Positions 1 through 8,124 of a stretch of DNA of 64,000 nt are shown here, piece after piece (the first letter of the stretch is position 1; each line of letters begins with the position of its first letter). The DNA lies in assembly GCA_014379405.1 (NCBI GenBank), contig JACMLU010000028.1, positions 1 to 64,000 of the forward strand, in the 5' to 3' direction. The position numbers and the translations under genes were made by a program. Below the pieces are notes generated by a model, which worked only from the letters and a program-made list of their open reading frames with translations, made no database searches and was not told the DNA's origin. The stretch is from Flavobacterium sp. Lineage in GTDB: Bacteria; Bacteroidota; Bacteroidia; Flavobacteriales; Flavobacteriaceae.

Positions 1-101
1 ATCGAAATAAGACCTCTTTCAATATCACTAACGATTTGAAGTTTTAAAGACATACTGTAATCTCGCTGACTACGCTTAACATAATTTGTGTTTTCTTCCA
101 T
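1..101 (-). CDS. IS3-family transposase OrfA, N-terminal fragment cut by the window edge
   Basis: The minus strand from the ATG at 101 reads an open frame of 33 residues to the window edge, beginning MEENTNYVKRSQRDYSM. The KRSQRDYS..LKLQIV opening resembles the helix-turn-helix OrfA proteins of IS3-family transposases common in Bacteroidota; that assignment is from memory of the family. The rest of the gene lies outside the window, so completeness cannot be judged. It was too short to appear as a long open frame. Confidence 0.6.
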   Translation of the reverse strand, partial: MEENTNYVKRSQRDYSMSLKLQIVSDIERGLIS

Positions 102-140
102 AACGATGTTTTTTGTGTATCGCTATTTCAGGACGGGACA
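1..140 (-). mobile_element. End of an insertion sequence running out of the window
   Basis: The partial transposase start lies 39 bases inside a sequence that reads TGTCCCGTCCTGAAATAGCG on the minus strand, beginning at 140. A TG-initiated end just upstream of an OrfA start is the usual layout of an IS3-type terminus. The other end and the target duplication are not visible, so the boundary at 140 is an inference. Confidence 0.5.
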
Positions 141-150
141 TTCAATACAA

Positions 151-186
151 AAAAAGAGAGACTTGTTAATTCAAGTCTCTCTTTTT
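151..186. terminator. Bidirectional intrinsic terminator
   Basis: A perfect 15-base inverted repeat (AAAAAGAGAGACTTG at 151-165 and its complement at 172-186) closes a 6-base loop. It has a T run on the plus strand and an A run on the left arm, so it can stop transcription in both directions. It separates the IS end from the lipoprotein-tag pair. Confidence 0.8.
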
Positions 187-334
187 ATTTTATACCAATT
201 TTTTTTATTTAGATTCGATAATGCTTTTCTATAATATAAAATAAAAAGCTAAATTTGATTTCTGATAGTCAATCATCAAAAAGAATCGTATTTACTATTA
301 TTGAAAATATTAATAACAAACTTTATTTTATCAA

Positions 335-1036
335 ATGTCCATTTACAAAAAAATATTCCTTTTTTTAATTATTTTCAGTGTGATTAGTTGTGGCAAAAAT
401 AAAGAAAATGAGGAGCATGAATTAGAACAAAAAAATGAGCCACACTACGAGCAAGAAACCACTGCTGCTCCTGATCCTCAAAAAAATGAAATTACTTACG
501 AATCACCCGAGGACAGTATAAGAGCAGTCAAAAATTCTATTTTAAGAAAACAAAATATCAAGAAAAAAGAGCAAACAGAGAAAAATACTGAAACGTCTGA
601 TGATAAATCAATGGAAACATCAGAAACGACTATCCCATCTGACAAACCTACAATCAAAAAAGCTAAAGCACCTTCTTTTGTTTACATCAAAAAAATATTG
701 CATGAATGTCAAATTGGAGTTCCAATGACACAAAAAGATTTGCAAGCCAATTATAACATTCCCGAAGAAGCTATACAATTAGTCAAAAGTGTTACCAAAA
801 TATCCGAGAACGAACTGGATATTAAATGGAAATCGACTTGGCTTATAGAAAAAATGTCCGACGCAAAATTTAATGACGGAATACTTAAAGTGCGCTTCGA
901 AAAAAACAAAATGTATACTTCAGGTGGAGCTATAAGCATCAAATACGAAAAGAAAATGTACACTGATTTATACCTAATAGGACGTTCAGCTTACATCCCA
1001 ACAGTAAAAGGATACTATTGGCAAATTGGAAAATAA
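335..1036 (+). CDS. Hypothetical lipoprotein with charged linker
   Basis: This 233-residue protein has a hydrophobic leader ending in a lipobox (VISC, Cys at residue 19), so it should be lipid-anchored in the envelope. Residues 20-120 are a low-complexity linker rich in Lys, Glu, Thr and Ser. Residues 120-233 look like a compact domain with alternating strands. I do not recognise the family. Its TAA stop overlaps the ATG of tag (TAATG at 1034-1038), so the two genes are translationally coupled, although nothing suggests a shared function. The ATG at 335 is the only start that preserves the signal peptide. Confidence 0.8.
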   Translation: MSIYKKIFLFLIIFSVISCGKNKENEEHELEQKNEPHYEQETTAAPDPQKNEITYESPEDSIRAVKNSILRKQNIKKKEQTEKNTETSDDKSMETSETTIPSDKPTIKKAKAPSFVYIKKILHECQIGVPMTQKDLQANYNIPEEAIQLVKSVTKISENELDIKWKSTWLIEKMSDAKFNDGILKVRFEKNKMYTSGGAISIKYEKKMYTDLYLIGRSAYIPTVKGYYWQIGK

Positions 1037-1605
1037 TGGAAGAAGAACCTAAAAGATGCAACTGGTGCTTATCAAGCGATTTGTACAAAAACTACCATGA
1101 CGAAGAATGGGGCGTTCCCGTTTATGACGACCAAAAAATATTCGAATTCCTAATACTCGAAACCTTTCAAGCAGGATTGAGTTGGATAACCATCTTGAAA
1201 AAAAGGGATAATTTCCGATTGGCTTTTGATAATTTTGACTATAAAAAAGTAGCCAATTATTCCGAAGATAAAATTCAGGAATTAATGCAAGATGCCGGAA
1301 TTATTCGAAACCAATTAAAAATTCGCGCTGCCGTTTCTAATGCCGTTGCCTTTATGAAAGTACAGGAAGAGTTTGGTAGTTTCAGCAAATACATCTGGGG
1401 ATTTACTGGAGGAAAACCCATAGACAACAAACGACAATCCTTAAAAGAAGTCCCTGCCACTTCCCCACTTTCTGACGAAATCAGCAAAGATTTGAAAAAA
1501 CGAGGCTTTAAATTTGTGGGTTCCACAGTGGTTTACGCACATATGCAAGCCACAGGAATGGTCGACGATCACGTTGTAGATTGTTGGAGAAAAAGTGGTC
1601 AGTAA
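1036..1605 (+). CDS. tag: DNA-3-methyladenine glycosylase I
   Basis: The product is a cytoplasmic base-excision repair enzyme that removes 3-methyladenine from alkylated DNA. The 189 residues match Tag over the full length: RCNWC at residues 7-11 and YHDEEWG at 20-26 near the N terminus, ETFQAGLSWITILKKR carrying the catalytic-region Glu, QDAGIIRN, KKRGFKFVGSTVVY, and NDHVVDC-like VDDHVVDCW at the C terminus. Cys8, His21 and the C-terminal His/Cys correspond to the structural zinc ligands known in E. coli Tag. The ATG at 1036 gives the expected length; a TTG start 18 bases upstream is less likely because it lies inside the upstream gene. Confidence 0.95.
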   Translation: MEEEPKRCNWCLSSDLYKNYHDEEWGVPVYDDQKIFEFLILETFQAGLSWITILKKRDNFRLAFDNFDYKKVANYSEDKIQELMQDAGIIRNQLKIRAAVSNAVAFMKVQEEFGSFSKYIWGFTGGKPIDNKRQSLKEVPATSPLSDEISKDLKKRGFKFVGSTVVYAHMQATGMVDDHVVDCWRKSGQ

Positions 1606-1693
1606 TCAGTTTGAAGTTTTCAAAATATCACAAAAACAGTTCCGCTTCAACAAGTTTAAACTTTAAACTTCTAAATTTTTAAACTTTTTTAAT

Positions 1694-1701
1694 TACATTT
1701 G
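1694..1701 (+). promoter_or_regulatory. Bacteroidota -7 promoter box for the thiamin operon
   Basis: TACATTTG matches the TAnnTTTG consensus and lies just upstream of the TPP aptamer, which places the transcript start at the aptamer's 5' stem. A T-rich stretch about 20 bases upstream could serve as the -33 region. This is inferred from sequence only. Confidence 0.55.
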
Positions 1702-1707
1702 CTCCAC

Positions 1708-1787
1708 ACTTTAGGGGTGTCTACAAAATGTAGGCTGAGATTTTACCCTCGAACCTGATCTAGTTCATACTAGCGTAGGAAAAAGTA
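1708..1787 (+). promoter_or_regulatory. TPP (THI-element) riboswitch aptamer upstream of thiS
   Basis: The conserved aptamer blocks are present in order: AGGGGTG, GCTGAGA, ACCCTCGAACCTGAT and GCGTAGGAAAA. The closing stem pairs ACTTT (from 1708) with AAAGT (1782-1786). Binding of thiamin pyrophosphate normally represses downstream expression. The leader continues about 80 bases to thiS and contains CCTAAAGT at 1831-1838, exactly complementary to ACTTTAGG at 1708-1715, giving a plausible alternative pairing for the switch. I saw no clear intrinsic terminator in the leader, so control could be on translation. Confidence 0.93.
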
Positions 1788-1864
1788 AGATGACTTCCGT
1801 AGTCCAATTTTTTGGGCAATAGTAGCCATTCCTAAAGTATAATTACATACTAAATTCAAAAGGA

Positions 1865-2071
1865 ATGGAGCTCAAAATCAACAATCAAACGAAACAATTT
1901 GCTACTGACAACCTCACTGTTCAGGCACTTCTTGACTTGGAAATTCCCGTAAAACAAAAAGGAATTGCCCTGGCCATCAACAATACCGTTATTCCAAAAT
2001 CTGATTGGAATTCCCACCTCATAAAAGAAACCGACGACATCCTGATCATTTCTGCCACCCAAGGCGGATAA
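1865..2071 (+). CDS. thiS: Sulfur carrier protein ThiS
   Basis: ThiS is a 68-residue ubiquitin-fold protein. Its C-terminal Gly-Gly is adenylated by ThiF and then thiocarboxylated to carry the sulfur for the thiazole ring. The sequence ends ATQGG as required, and the length is typical. It is the first gene after the TPP riboswitch and heads an operon holding the remaining thiazole and pyrimidine genes. AGGA sits immediately before the ATG, too close to act as a normal ribosome binding site. Confidence 0.95.
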   Translation: MELKINNQTKQFATDNLTVQALLDLEIPVKQKGIALAINNTVIPKSDWNSHLIKETDDILIISATQGG

Positions 2072-2079
2072 ATATTTTA

Positions 2080-2172
2080 ATTAAAAGATTGAAAGATTTA
2101 ATGATTAAAATATTTATCAAATACCATCTCTTCAATCTTTGATTTTTTTTAATTCTTAAATTTTTCAATTAA
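2080..2172. repeat. Imperfect inverted repeat in the thiS-thiC spacer
   Basis: The left arm (TTAATTAAAAGATTGAAAGA, from about 2078) is mirrored by TCAATCTTTGATTTTTTTTA and TTTTTCAATTAAAA on the right. The spacer transcript could fold into a long AT-rich hairpin inside the operon. Similar structures with different sequences occur in other thi spacers. Confidence 0.5.
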
Positions 2173-2177
2173 AAAAT

Positions 2178-4001
2178 ATGAACAACGAAGAAAAAATCTC
2201 AAGAACCCCGTTTCCAAATTCTACAAAAATTTACGTAGACGGAACCATTCATCCCATAAAAGTAGCGATGCGTGAAATTTCACTCGCAGACACTAAAATG
2301 TCAAACGGAAGAATAGAAAAAAATCTACCCGTAACCGTTTACGATACTTCAGGTCCATTCACTGATCCAAACATCGAAATCGACATCCGAAAAGGATTGC
2401 CTCGCATTCGTGAACAATGGATTCTAGACCGAAATGACGTAGAAGAATTAACCGAAATCTCCTCCGAATACGGAAAATCCCGTTTGAATGACGAGAAACT
2501 GAACGAATTGCGTTTTGAATATTTGCACAAACCAATGCGTGCCAAAAAAGGAGCCAACGTTTCGCAATTATACTACGCCAAACAAGGCATCATCACTCCC
2601 GAAATGGAATACATCGCCATTCGTGAAAACCAGCGTTTGGAATTGATAAACGAGCAAACCAAAGTAATGCAATGCCAACATAGAGGAAACAGTTTTGGAG
2701 CTAATACGCCAAAATCTAAAATAACTCCTGAATTTGTTCGTAGCGAAGTAGCTAGAGGTCGCGCCATTATTCCAAATAACATCAACCATCCTGAAAGCGA
2801 GCCAATGATTGTGGGACGTAATTTCTTGGTAAAAATAAACGCCAACATCGGGAACAGCGCAGTAACTTCCAGCATTGAAGAAGAAGTGGAAAAAGCAGTT
2901 TGGGCTTGCCGTTGGGGAGCTGATACTATTATGGATTTGTCCACAGGAAAAAACATTCACGAAACCAGAGAATGGATTATCCGAAATTCTCCTGTACCCA
3001 TCGGAACTGTGCCCATTTACCAAGCTTTAGAAAAAGTAAATGGCGTTGCTGAAGACTTGACTTGGGAAGTATTCCGTGATACTTTAATCGAACAAGCCGA
3101 ACAAGGCGTTTCTTATTTCACTATTCACGCTGGCGTTTTATTGCGTTACATTCATTTAACAGCCAATCGTGTTACCGGAATTGTTTCCCGTGGTGGCTCG
3201 ATTATGGCAAAATGGTGTTTATTTCATCACAAGGAAAACTTCCTTTACACCCATTTCGAAGACATTTGCGAAATTATGAAACAATATGACGTAGCCTTTT
3301 CATTGGGCGACGGATTACGTCCGGGTTCTATTGCCGACGCCAATGATGCTGCACAATTCGCCGAATTGGAAACTTTGGGCCAACTGACAAAAATCGCTTG
3401 GAAACACGATGTCCAAGTCTTTATTGAAGGTCCAGGTCACGTGCCAATGCATATGATTAAAGAAAATATGGACAAACAATTGGAGCATTGTGACGAAGCA
3501 CCTTTCTATACTTTAGGTCCATTAACTACTGATATTGCTCCGGGTTATGACCACATCACTTCTGCCATTGGCGCTGCAATGATTGGTTGGTATGGCTGTG
3601 CGATGTTGTGTTATGTTACGCCAAAAGAACACCTTGGTTTACCCAACAAAAAAGATGTAAAAGATGGTGTTATCACATATAAAATTGCGGCACACGCTGC
3701 CGATTTGGCCAAAGGGCATCCAGGATCGCAATATCGTGACAATACCTTGAGCAAAGCGCGTTTCGAATTCCGTTGGGAAGACCAATTCAACTTGTCGTTA
3801 GATCCAGACACAGCCCGTAAATTTCACGATGAAACCTTGCCGGCAGATGGTGCCAAAGTGGCTCATTTCTGCTCTATGTGCGGGCCAAAATTCTGTTCGA
3901 TGAAAATCTCGCAGGAAATCCGCGACGTGGCCGAAGCAGAAAAAGGAATGGCGGCCAAATCAGAAGAGTTTATCGTGCAAGGGAAAGAAATTTATATATA
4001 A
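2178..4001 (+). CDS. thiC: Phosphomethylpyrimidine synthase ThiC
   Basis: ThiC is a radical-SAM enzyme that rearranges aminoimidazole ribotide to hydroxymethylpyrimidine phosphate, the pyrimidine half of thiamin. The 607 residues are typical of the long bacterial form. Recognisable segments are the N-terminal ThiC-associated domain, the metal- and substrate-binding barrel (GDGLRPGS, FIEGPGHVPMHMIK, TLGPLTTDIAPGYDHI), and the C-terminal cluster motif CSMCGPKFC, whose three cysteines bind the [4Fe-4S] cluster. It is the second gene of the riboswitch-controlled operon, about 100 bases after thiS. Confidence 0.97.
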   Translation: MNNEEKISRTPFPNSTKIYVDGTIHPIKVAMREISLADTKMSNGRIEKNLPVTVYDTSGPFTDPNIEIDIRKGLPRIREQWILDRNDVEELTEISSEYGKSRLNDEKLNELRFEYLHKPMRAKKGANVSQLYYAKQGIITPEMEYIAIRENQRLELINEQTKVMQCQHRGNSFGANTPKSKITPEFVRSEVARGRAIIPNNINHPESEPMIVGRNFLVKINANIGNSAVTSSIEEEVEKAVWACRWGADTIMDLSTGKNIHETREWIIRNSPVPIGTVPIYQALEKVNGVAEDLTWEVFRDTLIEQAEQGVSYFTIHAGVLLRYIHLTANRVTGIVSRGGSIMAKWCLFHHKENFLYTHFEDICEIMKQYDVAFSLGDGLRPGSIADANDAAQFAELETLGQLTKIAWKHDVQVFIEGPGHVPMHMIKENMDKQLEHCDEAPFYTLGPLTTDIAPGYDHITSAIGAAMIGWYGCAMLCYVTPKEHLGLPNKKDVKDGVITYKIAAHAADLAKGHPGSQYRDNTLSKARFEFRWEDQFNLSLDPDTARKFHDETLPADGAKVAHFCSMCGPKFCSMKISQEIRDVAEAEKGMAAKSEEFIVQGKEIYI

Positions 4002-4005
4002 AAAA

Positions 4006-4083
4006 GTTAGAAGTCAGAAGTGGGAAGTTGAAGTTAAAGCTACATCCCCACTTCCCACCTCTAACTTCCCACTTCTAACTTAA
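4006..4083. repeat. Imperfect inverted repeat in the thiC-tenI spacer
   Basis: AAGTTAGAAGTCAGAAGTGG near 4006 is mirrored by CCACTTCTAACTT ending at about 4081, with an extra internal copy of the right arm. The sequence is built from variants of one short word and forms a long hairpin between two genes of the operon. Confidence 0.55.
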
Positions 4084-4084
4084 A

Positions 4085-4684
4085 ATGATAGTAATCACAA
4101 ATCCAATTCCGATACCCAATGAAATCGACACCATTCATTCTCTTTTTGAGAATGGATTGGAGTTGCTACATATTCGGAAACCTGATTTTTCAGCAGCAGA
4201 AATGAAAGCTTTCTTATTTGAAATAAAATTAGAATTCATGCAACAATTGGTTTTACACAGCCATCATCAATTGGCTCCAGCATTTGGAATTAATCGAATT
4301 CATTTAACTCAAAATATCAGAAATGAAATAGGTCCAGAAACGCTGTATTTATATAATGAAAAAGGAGTTCGTTTATCAACTTCAACGCATAGCATTGAAT
4401 CTTTTAATGACTTGAGAATCTTTTTTGAATATAGTTTTTTGAGTCCTGTTTTTCCAAGTATTTCAAAAATAAATTATAGCTCTGATACCGATTTATTTGA
4501 GACCATAAAAAGCAGGACAAATTTCTCGACTCAATTAATTGCCTTGGGAGGTATATCGTCAGAAAACATCGGCGAAACAATTGAAGCAGGTTTTGACGAT
4601 GTGGCTCTTTTGGGCAGCATTTGGAACAGTAACAATCCTTTAGAAAATTTTAAACTATGCAACAAAATAGACCTTACGTATTAA
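4085..4684 (+). CDS. TenI-like / thiamin phosphate synthase-like protein
   Basis: This 199-residue protein has the TIM-barrel outline of the ThiE/TenI family (LHIRKPDF near residue 31, SPVFPSISK, ALGGISSEN near 155). It lacks the Asn-Asp pair of true ThiE: the equivalent strand reads VLHSHHQLA. A second, complete thiE lies two genes downstream. The more likely role is therefore that of TenI, a thiazole tautomerase, though this rests on missing residues and context. It overlaps thiD by 28 bases, consistent with one transcript. A catalytically weak duplicate ThiE remains possible. Confidence 0.75.
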   Translation: MIVITNPIPIPNEIDTIHSLFENGLELLHIRKPDFSAAEMKAFLFEIKLEFMQQLVLHSHHQLAPAFGINRIHLTQNIRNEIGPETLYLYNEKGVRLSTSTHSIESFNDLRIFFEYSFLSPVFPSISKINYSSDTDLFETIKSRTNFSTQLIALGGISSENIGETIEAGFDDVALLGSIWNSNNPLENFKLCNKIDLTY

Positions 4685-5415
4685 CCATCGCAGGCTTCGA
4701 TCCTTCGGCGGGAGCTGGAGTTTTGGCAGATGTAAAAACATTCGAACAACATCAAGTGTATGCTTTTGCAATTAATACAGGCAATACTATTCAAACCGAA
4801 ATGGAGTTTTTTGAAATACAATGGACTGATTTGGAATTTGTTCAGAAATCATTAGAGAAATTATTCGAAAGCTATTCTATAAAAGCTGTTAAAATTGGAA
4901 TTGTTCCATCATTGGATTATTTAAAAGAAATTGTTTCTTCAATAAAAAGGCTTTCCCCAGAAACAAAAATTGTATGGGATACAATTTTGAAATCAACAAC
5001 AGAATTTGATTTTTTGAAAATTGAAAAACAAACTATTTTGATTGAAATAATGAAAAAAATCGATTTGATTACACCCAATTACGATGAGATTTTACAATTA
5101 TCTTCAAAAGGAATGAATGCCGAAACTACGGCAATACTACTTTCGAAATATTGCCCAGTTTTATTAAAAGGCGGCCATAATCTAGAAGAAATTGGCGTTG
5201 ATCATTTATACCTAAAAAACAGATTTTTTAGTCTAACTCCAAACGCCAACATTGAAATTATAAGCAAACATGGCTCGGGTTGCGTATTGTCATCAGCCAT
5301 TACAGCCAATTTAGCATTAGATCAAGATTTAATAACAGCTTGCATCAATGCCAAAAATTATATAGAAACCTACTTGCAATCAAACCTTACTAAATTAGGA
5401 TACCATTATGTATAA
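4657..5415 (+). CDS. thiD: Hydroxymethylpyrimidine (phosphate) kinase ThiD
   Basis: ThiD phosphorylates HMP and HMP-phosphate to the pyrophosphate used by ThiE. The 252-residue ribokinase-fold protein begins with TIAGFDPSAGAG (residues 9-20), matching the substrate-binding start of ThiD. It continues with WDTILKST, a PNYDEI segment, LLKGGH, and the C-terminal GSGCVLSSAITANLA, which is the anion-hole and catalytic motif. It overlaps tenI by 28 bases and thiE by 8 bases, so the three genes are translated in close coupling. Confidence 0.92.
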   Translation: MQQNRPYVLTIAGFDPSAGAGVLADVKTFEQHQVYAFAINTGNTIQTEMEFFEIQWTDLEFVQKSLEKLFESYSIKAVKIGIVPSLDYLKEIVSSIKRLSPETKIVWDTILKSTTEFDFLKIEKQTILIEIMKKIDLITPNYDEILQLSSKGMNAETTAILLSKYCPVLLKGGHNLEEIGVDHLYLKNRFFSLTPNANIEIISKHGSGCVLSSAITANLALDQDLITACINAKNYIETYLQSNLTKLGYHYV

Positions 5416-6046
5416 CAAATTACAATATATATCTCAAGGCGAAAGCGTCGAAGAACAATTGTACAACATTCATCAAGCCTTGGACAATGGCTGCGACTGG
5501 ATTCAAATGCGATTCAAGCACCAGAAACCAAAAAATACATTCGCTTTGGCGGAAGCCGTGAAATTTTTATGCGAAGAATACCTCGCCAATTTCATCATCA
5601 ACGACAATGCAGATTTAGCCAAACAATTTGCTGCCGACGGTGTTCATCTTGGACTTTCGGATATGGGCGTTGCTGAAGCAAGAGCTATTTTGGGCAAAAC
5701 CAAAATCATCGGAGCAACAGCAAATACGATTGAAGACATAATCAGTCAAGTAAATAATGGCTGTGATTACATTGGTTTAGGTCCTTTTCAATATACGAAA
5801 ACCAAAAATAATTTAAGTCCGATTCTGGGACTTGAGGGCTACCAATCCATTATTAGCAAACTGAGAGAGCAACAAATTGAAATACCCATCTATGCCATTG
5901 GTGGTATTACACTAGAAAATGTCGATGATTTAATGACAACTGGCGTTCATGGTATTGCCGTTTCTGGAATCATTACTAAAAGTGACCAAAAAAACAAACT
6001 CATTACTGAACTTAACGAAAAATTATATGCCAACATCATTATTTAA
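5408..6046 (+). CDS. thiE: Thiamin phosphate synthase ThiE
   Basis: ThiE joins HMP pyrophosphate and thiazole phosphate to give thiamin phosphate. The 212 residues carry the full active-site set: WIQMRFKH (Arg and Lys for pyrophosphate), FIINDNADLA (Asn-Asp), DGVHLGLSD, GATANT, LGPFQYTKTKNN and IGGITLENV. It overlaps thiG by 20 bases. Because this copy is complete, it is the likely functional synthase, and the upstream relative (4085-4684) probably has another role. Confidence 0.94.
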   Translation: MYNKLQYISQGESVEEQLYNIHQALDNGCDWIQMRFKHQKPKNTFALAEAVKFLCEEYLANFIINDNADLAKQFAADGVHLGLSDMGVAEARAILGKTKIIGATANTIEDIISQVNNGCDYIGLGPFQYTKTKNNLSPILGLEGYQSIISKLREQQIEIPIYAIGGITLENVDDLMTTGVHGIAVSGIITKSDQKNKLITELNEKLYANIII

Positions 6047-6803
6047 AATAGGAGACAAAATATTCGAATCCCGCTTGTTTTTGGGAACGGGAAAATTCGG
6101 ATCCAATCAAAAAATGGAAGAAGCCATTCTTGCATCAGGAACCGAATTAGTGACTGTTGCACTGAAACGTATCGATTTAGAAACGGAAACTGATGCGATT
6201 TTAACACATCTAAAACATCCTCGAATTAATTTGTTGCCCAATACATCTGGCGCTCGAAATGCCAAAGAAGCCATTTTTGCAGCACAATTGGCTCGGGAAG
6301 CCCTGGAAACCAATTGGCTAAAACTGGAAATCCATCCTGATCCAAGATACTTGATGCCAGATGCCATCGAAACCTTGAAAGCTACCGAAGAACTGGCTAA
6401 GATGGGATTTATAGTCTTGCCTTACATTCACGCTGATCCCGTTTTATGCAAACGTTTGGAAGATGCAGGAACATCGGCCGTGATGCCTTTGGGCTCACCA
6501 ATTGGAAGCAACAAAGGATTAAAAACCATAGATTTTTTAGAAATCATCATCGAACAATCTAAAGTTCCTGTAATCATCGATGCAGGAATTGGTGCGCCAT
6601 CCGATGCCGCAAAAGCAATGGAACTGGGCGCTGATGCCGTTTTGGTCAACACGGCCATTGCAGTTGCCGGAAATCCAAGATTAATGGCAGAAGCTTTTAG
6701 AGAAGCCGTCATCGCTGGACGAAAAGCCTATGAAGCCAAACTAGGACAACAATATAAACAAGCAATGGCTTCGAGTCCTTTGACGGCATTTTTATATGAA
6801 TAA
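6027..6803 (+). CDS. thiG: Thiazole synthase ThiG
   Basis: ThiG assembles the thiazole phosphate ring from deoxyxylulose phosphate, dehydroglycine and ThiS thiocarboxylate. The 258 residues match the family over the whole length: RLFLGTGKF near the start, the Schiff-base lysine in WLKLEIHPD, the phosphate-binding VMPLGSPIGS, and the IDAGIGAPSDAAKAMELGAD stretch. The start at 6027 (MPTSLFKIG) agrees with the normal ThiG start; the frame stays open 26 codons upstream but those residues lie inside thiE and look non-coding. Confidence 0.95.
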   Translation: MPTSLFKIGDKIFESRLFLGTGKFGSNQKMEEAILASGTELVTVALKRIDLETETDAILTHLKHPRINLLPNTSGARNAKEAIFAAQLAREALETNWLKLEIHPDPRYLMPDAIETLKATEELAKMGFIVLPYIHADPVLCKRLEDAGTSAVMPLGSPIGSNKGLKTIDFLEIIIEQSKVPVIIDAGIGAPSDAAKAMELGADAVLVNTAIAVAGNPRLMAEAFREAVIAGRKAYEAKLGQQYKQAMASSPLTAFLYE

Positions 6804-6809
6804 TTTAAC

Positions 6810-6893
6810 CACGAAGACACGAAGGAAAGCACAAAGTTCACAAATCTTACGATAAAAAAACTTTGTGTCTTTCCGTCTTTGTGGCAAAAAAAA
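6810..6893. repeat. Imperfect inverted repeat in the thiG-thiH spacer
   Basis: CCACGAAGACACGAAGGAAA at 6810 is mirrored by CTTTCCGTCTTTGTGG ending at about 6885, and GCACAAAGTT by AACTTTGTGT. The word family (CACGAAG / CACAAAG) also appears singly at about 8860 and 20295-20335. It forms a long hairpin just upstream of thiH. Confidence 0.6.
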
Positions 6894-6900
6894 AGAAAAA

Positions 6901-8034
6901 ATGAACACATTCAAATCGGTTTTTGAAAGATACGACTGGGACACAATTCAAACCAAAATATACCAAACTTCTATAAAGGAAGTCGAAATTGCTTTGTCTA
7001 AAAACAAACGCAATCTGGATGATTTTCTGGCTTTGATTTCACCGGCTGCCCAACCTTATTTGGAACAAATGGCTCAAATAAGTCACGAATTAACAAAAAA
7101 ACGCTTTGGCAAAACCATTCAAATGTATGCGCCTTTGTATTTGAGCAACGAATGCCAAAACATTTGTACCTATTGCGGTTTTAGTTTAGACAACAAAATC
7201 AAACGAAAAACCCTAAACGAAAACGAAATCATACTAGAAGTTGAAGCCTTGAAAAAAGCAGGATTCGACCACGTTTTACTAGTGACAGGCGAAGCCAATT
7301 ATACCGTAAACATTGATTATTTTTTGAAATCGGTGTCTCAAATAAAAAAATATTTTTCGACCATTTCTGTCGAAGTACAGCCTTTGTCAACCGAAGAATA
7401 CGAACAATTGCGCGCGGCTGGTGTCTATTCTGTTTTGGTATATCAAGAAACTTATCATCAGGAAGTTTACAAAAAATACCATACCAAAGGGAAAAAATCC
7501 AATTTTGACTTTCGGTTGGAAACTCCAGATCGAGTTGGAACTGCGGGGATTCATAAAATAGGTTTGGGCGTTTTATTGGGATTGGAAGATTGGCGAACCG
7601 ACAGCTTTTTCAACGCCCTGCATTTGGATTATTTGCAAAAAACCTATTGGCAAACCAAATACACGGTATCTTTTCCACGATTGCGTCCCGCCGAAGGAGT
7701 CATTAAACCCAACTTTATTATGGACGACAAAGATTTGGCACAACTTATTTGCGCCTATCGTTTGTGGAATGAAGATTTGGAGATTTCGCTATCAACCAGG
7801 GAGAATGAAAAATTCCGGAACAACATAATTCCATTGGGAATTACTAGTATGAGTGCAGGTTCCAAAACCAATCCTGGTGGTTATGTAGTTGACCCGCAAT
7901 CCTTGGAACAATTCGAAATCAGTGACGAACGTTCTGCTTCTGAAATTGCAGCACTTATTTCCAGTATCGGATACGAACCCGTTTGGAAAGATTGGGACAG
8001 AAGTTATGATTGCAGATTTTTGATTAACGATTGA
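6901..8034 (+). CDS. thiH: 2-iminoacetate synthase ThiH
   Basis: ThiH is a radical-SAM enzyme that cleaves tyrosine to give dehydroglycine for ThiG, so this organism uses the anaerobic-type route rather than the glycine oxidase ThiO. The 377 residues contain the cluster motif CQNICTYCGF (CX3CX2C, near residue 88), a glycine-rich VTGEA segment, YQETYHQEVY, and the C-terminal SAGSKTNPGGY. The start at 6901 gives the usual N terminus; twelve upstream codons in frame lie in the spacer hairpin. Confidence 0.95.
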   Translation: MNTFKSVFERYDWDTIQTKIYQTSIKEVEIALSKNKRNLDDFLALISPAAQPYLEQMAQISHELTKKRFGKTIQMYAPLYLSNECQNICTYCGFSLDNKIKRKTLNENEIILEVEALKKAGFDHVLLVTGEANYTVNIDYFLKSVSQIKKYFSTISVEVQPLSTEEYEQLRAAGVYSVLVYQETYHQEVYKKYHTKGKKSNFDFRLETPDRVGTAGIHKIGLGVLLGLEDWRTDSFFNALHLDYLQKTYWQTKYTVSFPRLRPAEGVIKPNFIMDDKDLAQLICAYRLWNEDLEISLSTRENEKFRNNIIPLGITSMSAGSKTNPGGYVVDPQSLEQFEISDERSASEIAALISSIGYEPVWKDWDRSYDCRFLIND

Positions 8035-8116
8035 AGATTGCAGATGTCACAATCCCGTAAAATCGATAATCTTATTATTTACCAACACTAAATCCGAAAT
8101 CTTCAATCGTTAATCT
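8021..8116. repeat. Inverted repeat spanning the thiH stop and the thiH-thiF spacer
   Basis: GATTAACGATTGAAGATT (8021-8038, covering the end of thiH) is exactly complementary to AATCTTCAATCGTTAATC (8099-8116). The 18-base arms enclose about 60 bases. This is the cleanest of the four spacer hairpins in the operon. Confidence 0.75.
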
Positions 8117-8124
8117 AAAATCAA

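Noticed and set aside
2568..3023. Long minus-strand open frames inside thiC
   Set aside because: They lie opposite a clearly coding gene, have no start context or family likeness, and reflect codon bias of the sense strand.
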